Source: Alphaproteobacteria bacterium
Lineage (GTDB): Bacteria > Pseudomonadota > Alphaproteobacteria > ATCC43930 > CGMCC-115725
Length of the DNA: 7,145 nucleotides
Assembly: GCA_019241915.1 (NCBI GenBank)
Contig: JAFAWI010000224.1
Coordinates: 1 to 7,145, forward strand
Direction: 5' to 3'
Position 1 is the stretch's first letter, and each line of letters begins with the position of its first letter. The notes below the pieces were generated by a model, which worked only from the letters and a program-made list of their open reading frames with translations, was not told where the DNA came from and did not search any database. A program made the translations under genes and the position numbers. Shown here in pieces: positions 6,281 through 7,145 of the stretch.

Positions 6281-7145
6281 ATGGACGGATCGAGTTTTGC
6301 GTTTCACGATCTCGCCCCGGGCGAAGACAGCTTCCGCGACGCGGTGCTCGCCGGTCTCTCGGCGGCGCCCAAATCCCTGCCGTGCAAATTCTTTTACGAC
6401 GAACGCGGCTCGGCGCTGTTCGACGCGATCTGCGAGGTGCCGGAGTATTACCTGACCCGCACCGAGCTCGCGATTCTCGAAACCCATGCCGCGGACGTCG
6501 CCGCACGCATTGGGCCGCATTGCCGGCTGGTCGAGCTGGGCAGCGGCGCCAGCCGCAAGGTGCGGCTGCTGCTCGACGCGCTGGACGCGCCGCTCGCGTA
6601 TGTTCCAGTCGATATCTCGCGCGAATACCTGCGCGGAGCGGCCGAGCGGGTCGCCGCCGATTTCCCTGTGCTCGACGTGGTCGCGGTCTGCGCCGACTAC
6701 ACGCGCCCCTTTGTGTTGCCGAAGATCGCGGGCCCGGCCGGTAAGCAGGTCGGCTTTTTCCCCGGCTCGACGATCGGCAATTTCGAGCCGGACGGCGTTG
6801 TCGCGTTTCTGCGCCATTGCGGCCAGCTGCTCGGCCCCGGCGCCGAGATGGTGATCGGCGCCGACGTCAAGAAGGACAAGGCCATCCTCGACGCCGCCTA
6901 CAATGACGCGCAGGGGCTCAACGCCGCGTTCAACCTCAACCTGTTGCACCGCATCGCAAAGGAGCTCGACAGCGACATTGCGGTCGACCGCTTTGAGCAC
7001 GTCGCGTTCTACAATCCGGAGCAGGGGCGGGTGGAGCTCTACATCCGCAGCCGCGACGTGCAAAGCTGCGTTGTCGCCGGCCGGCGTTTCTCATTCGGTT
7101 TTAGCGAGATGGTTCACACCGAGAACTCGTACAAATACGCGATCG
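6281..7145 (+). CDS. egtD: L-histidine N-alpha-methyltransferase EgtD, 3' end outside window
   Basis: EgtD trimethylates the alpha-amino group of histidine using three S-adenosylmethionine molecules, forming hercynine, the substrate of EgtB. The frame stays open to the window end, showing 288 residues of an enzyme usually about 320 long. Visible features: PKSLPCKFFYDERGSALFD with Tyr39, EVPEYYLTRTE with Tyr56, the SAM-binding LVELGSGASRK (83-93), acidic Asp111, ADY at 138-140, GSTIGNF with Asn167, and HTENSYK with Glu281 and Ser283. These correspond to Tyr39, Tyr56, Asn166, Glu282 and Ser284 of the Mycobacterium smegmatis enzyme, so the histidine-binding site looks intact. ATG 6281 is chosen because GGAGA at 6268-6272 lies 8 bp before it; an in-frame GTG at 6275 would be too close. 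The 17-bp gap to egtB indicates one transcription unit. Confidence 0.97.
   Translation, partial: MDGSSFAFHDLAPGEDSFRDAVLAGLSAAPKSLPCKFFYDERGSALFDAICEVPEYYLTRTELAILETHAADVAARIGPHCRLVELGSGASRKVRLLLDALDAPLAYVPVDISREYLRGAAERVAADFPVLDVVAVCADYTRPFVLPKIAGPAGKQVGFFPGSTIGNFEPDGVVAFLRHCGQLLGPGAEMVIGADVKKDKAILDAAYNDAQGLNAAFNLNLLHRIAKELDSDIAVDRFEHVAFYNPEQGRVELYIRSRDVQSCVVAGRRFSFGFSEMVHTENSYKYAI

Noticed and set aside
5472..6506. 344-codon minus-strand frame opposite egtB and the start of egtD
   Set aside because: No domain is recognised, and the + strand frames carry intact EgtB and EgtD motifs throughout.
6194..7063. 289-codon minus-strand frame opposite egtD
   Set aside because: Antisense to a clear EgtD with all key residues; the composition is typical of a shadow frame.
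1..7145. Search for a mobile element, CRISPR array, tRNA, rRNA or phage genes
   Set aside because: No transposase, integrase, regularly spaced repeat or tRNA-like cloverleaf was seen; nearly all of the window is accounted for by conserved metabolic genes.

Overview
The window reads as ordinary, GC-rich (roughly two thirds G+C by eye) alphaproteobacterial chromosome. All recognised genes are on the + strand. The gene order ctaD-ctaB-small CoxF-like protein-ctaG-ctaE-DUF983-surf1 is the classical alphaproteobacterial aa3-type cytochrome c oxidase (Complex IV) locus. The protein motifs agree: CtaD residues match Paracoccus numbering with a constant offset. I cannot place the organism below class level from this sequence alone.

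Region 1 (1-3987) is a tightly packed oxidase operon. It opens with the 3' part of ctaD (subunit I, 5' end outside the window). Then come ctaB (heme O synthase), a 47-residue single-helix CoxF-like protein, ctaG (Cox11-type CuB chaperone), ctaE (subunit III) and a DUF983 zinc-ribbon membrane protein. From ctaB to DUF983 every junction is a stop/start overlap, alternating ATGA and TAGTG, which suggests translational coupling. Region 2 (3988-4131) is a short non-coding gap filled by a GC-rich palindromic repeat. Region 3 (4132-4857) is surf1, the heme a insertion factor. Region 4 (4858-4973) is an intergenic gap with a perfect 8-bp inverted repeat around a possible promoter. Region 5 (4974-7145) is the two-gene ergothioneine module egtB-egtD, with egtD cut by the window end.

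The first seven genes together supply two catalytic subunits, heme biosynthesis, heme a insertion and CuB insertion for one terminal oxidase. The last two encode histidine betaine synthesis (EgtD) and oxidative C-S bond formation on it (EgtB), giving the thiol antioxidant ergothioneine. I see no phage, transposase, CRISPR array, tRNA or rRNA. I found no convincing undescribed system. The most interesting points are the direct apposition of the ergothioneine genes to the oxidase locus, the inverted repeat between them, and the dispersed-type palindromic repeat inside the oxidase cluster.
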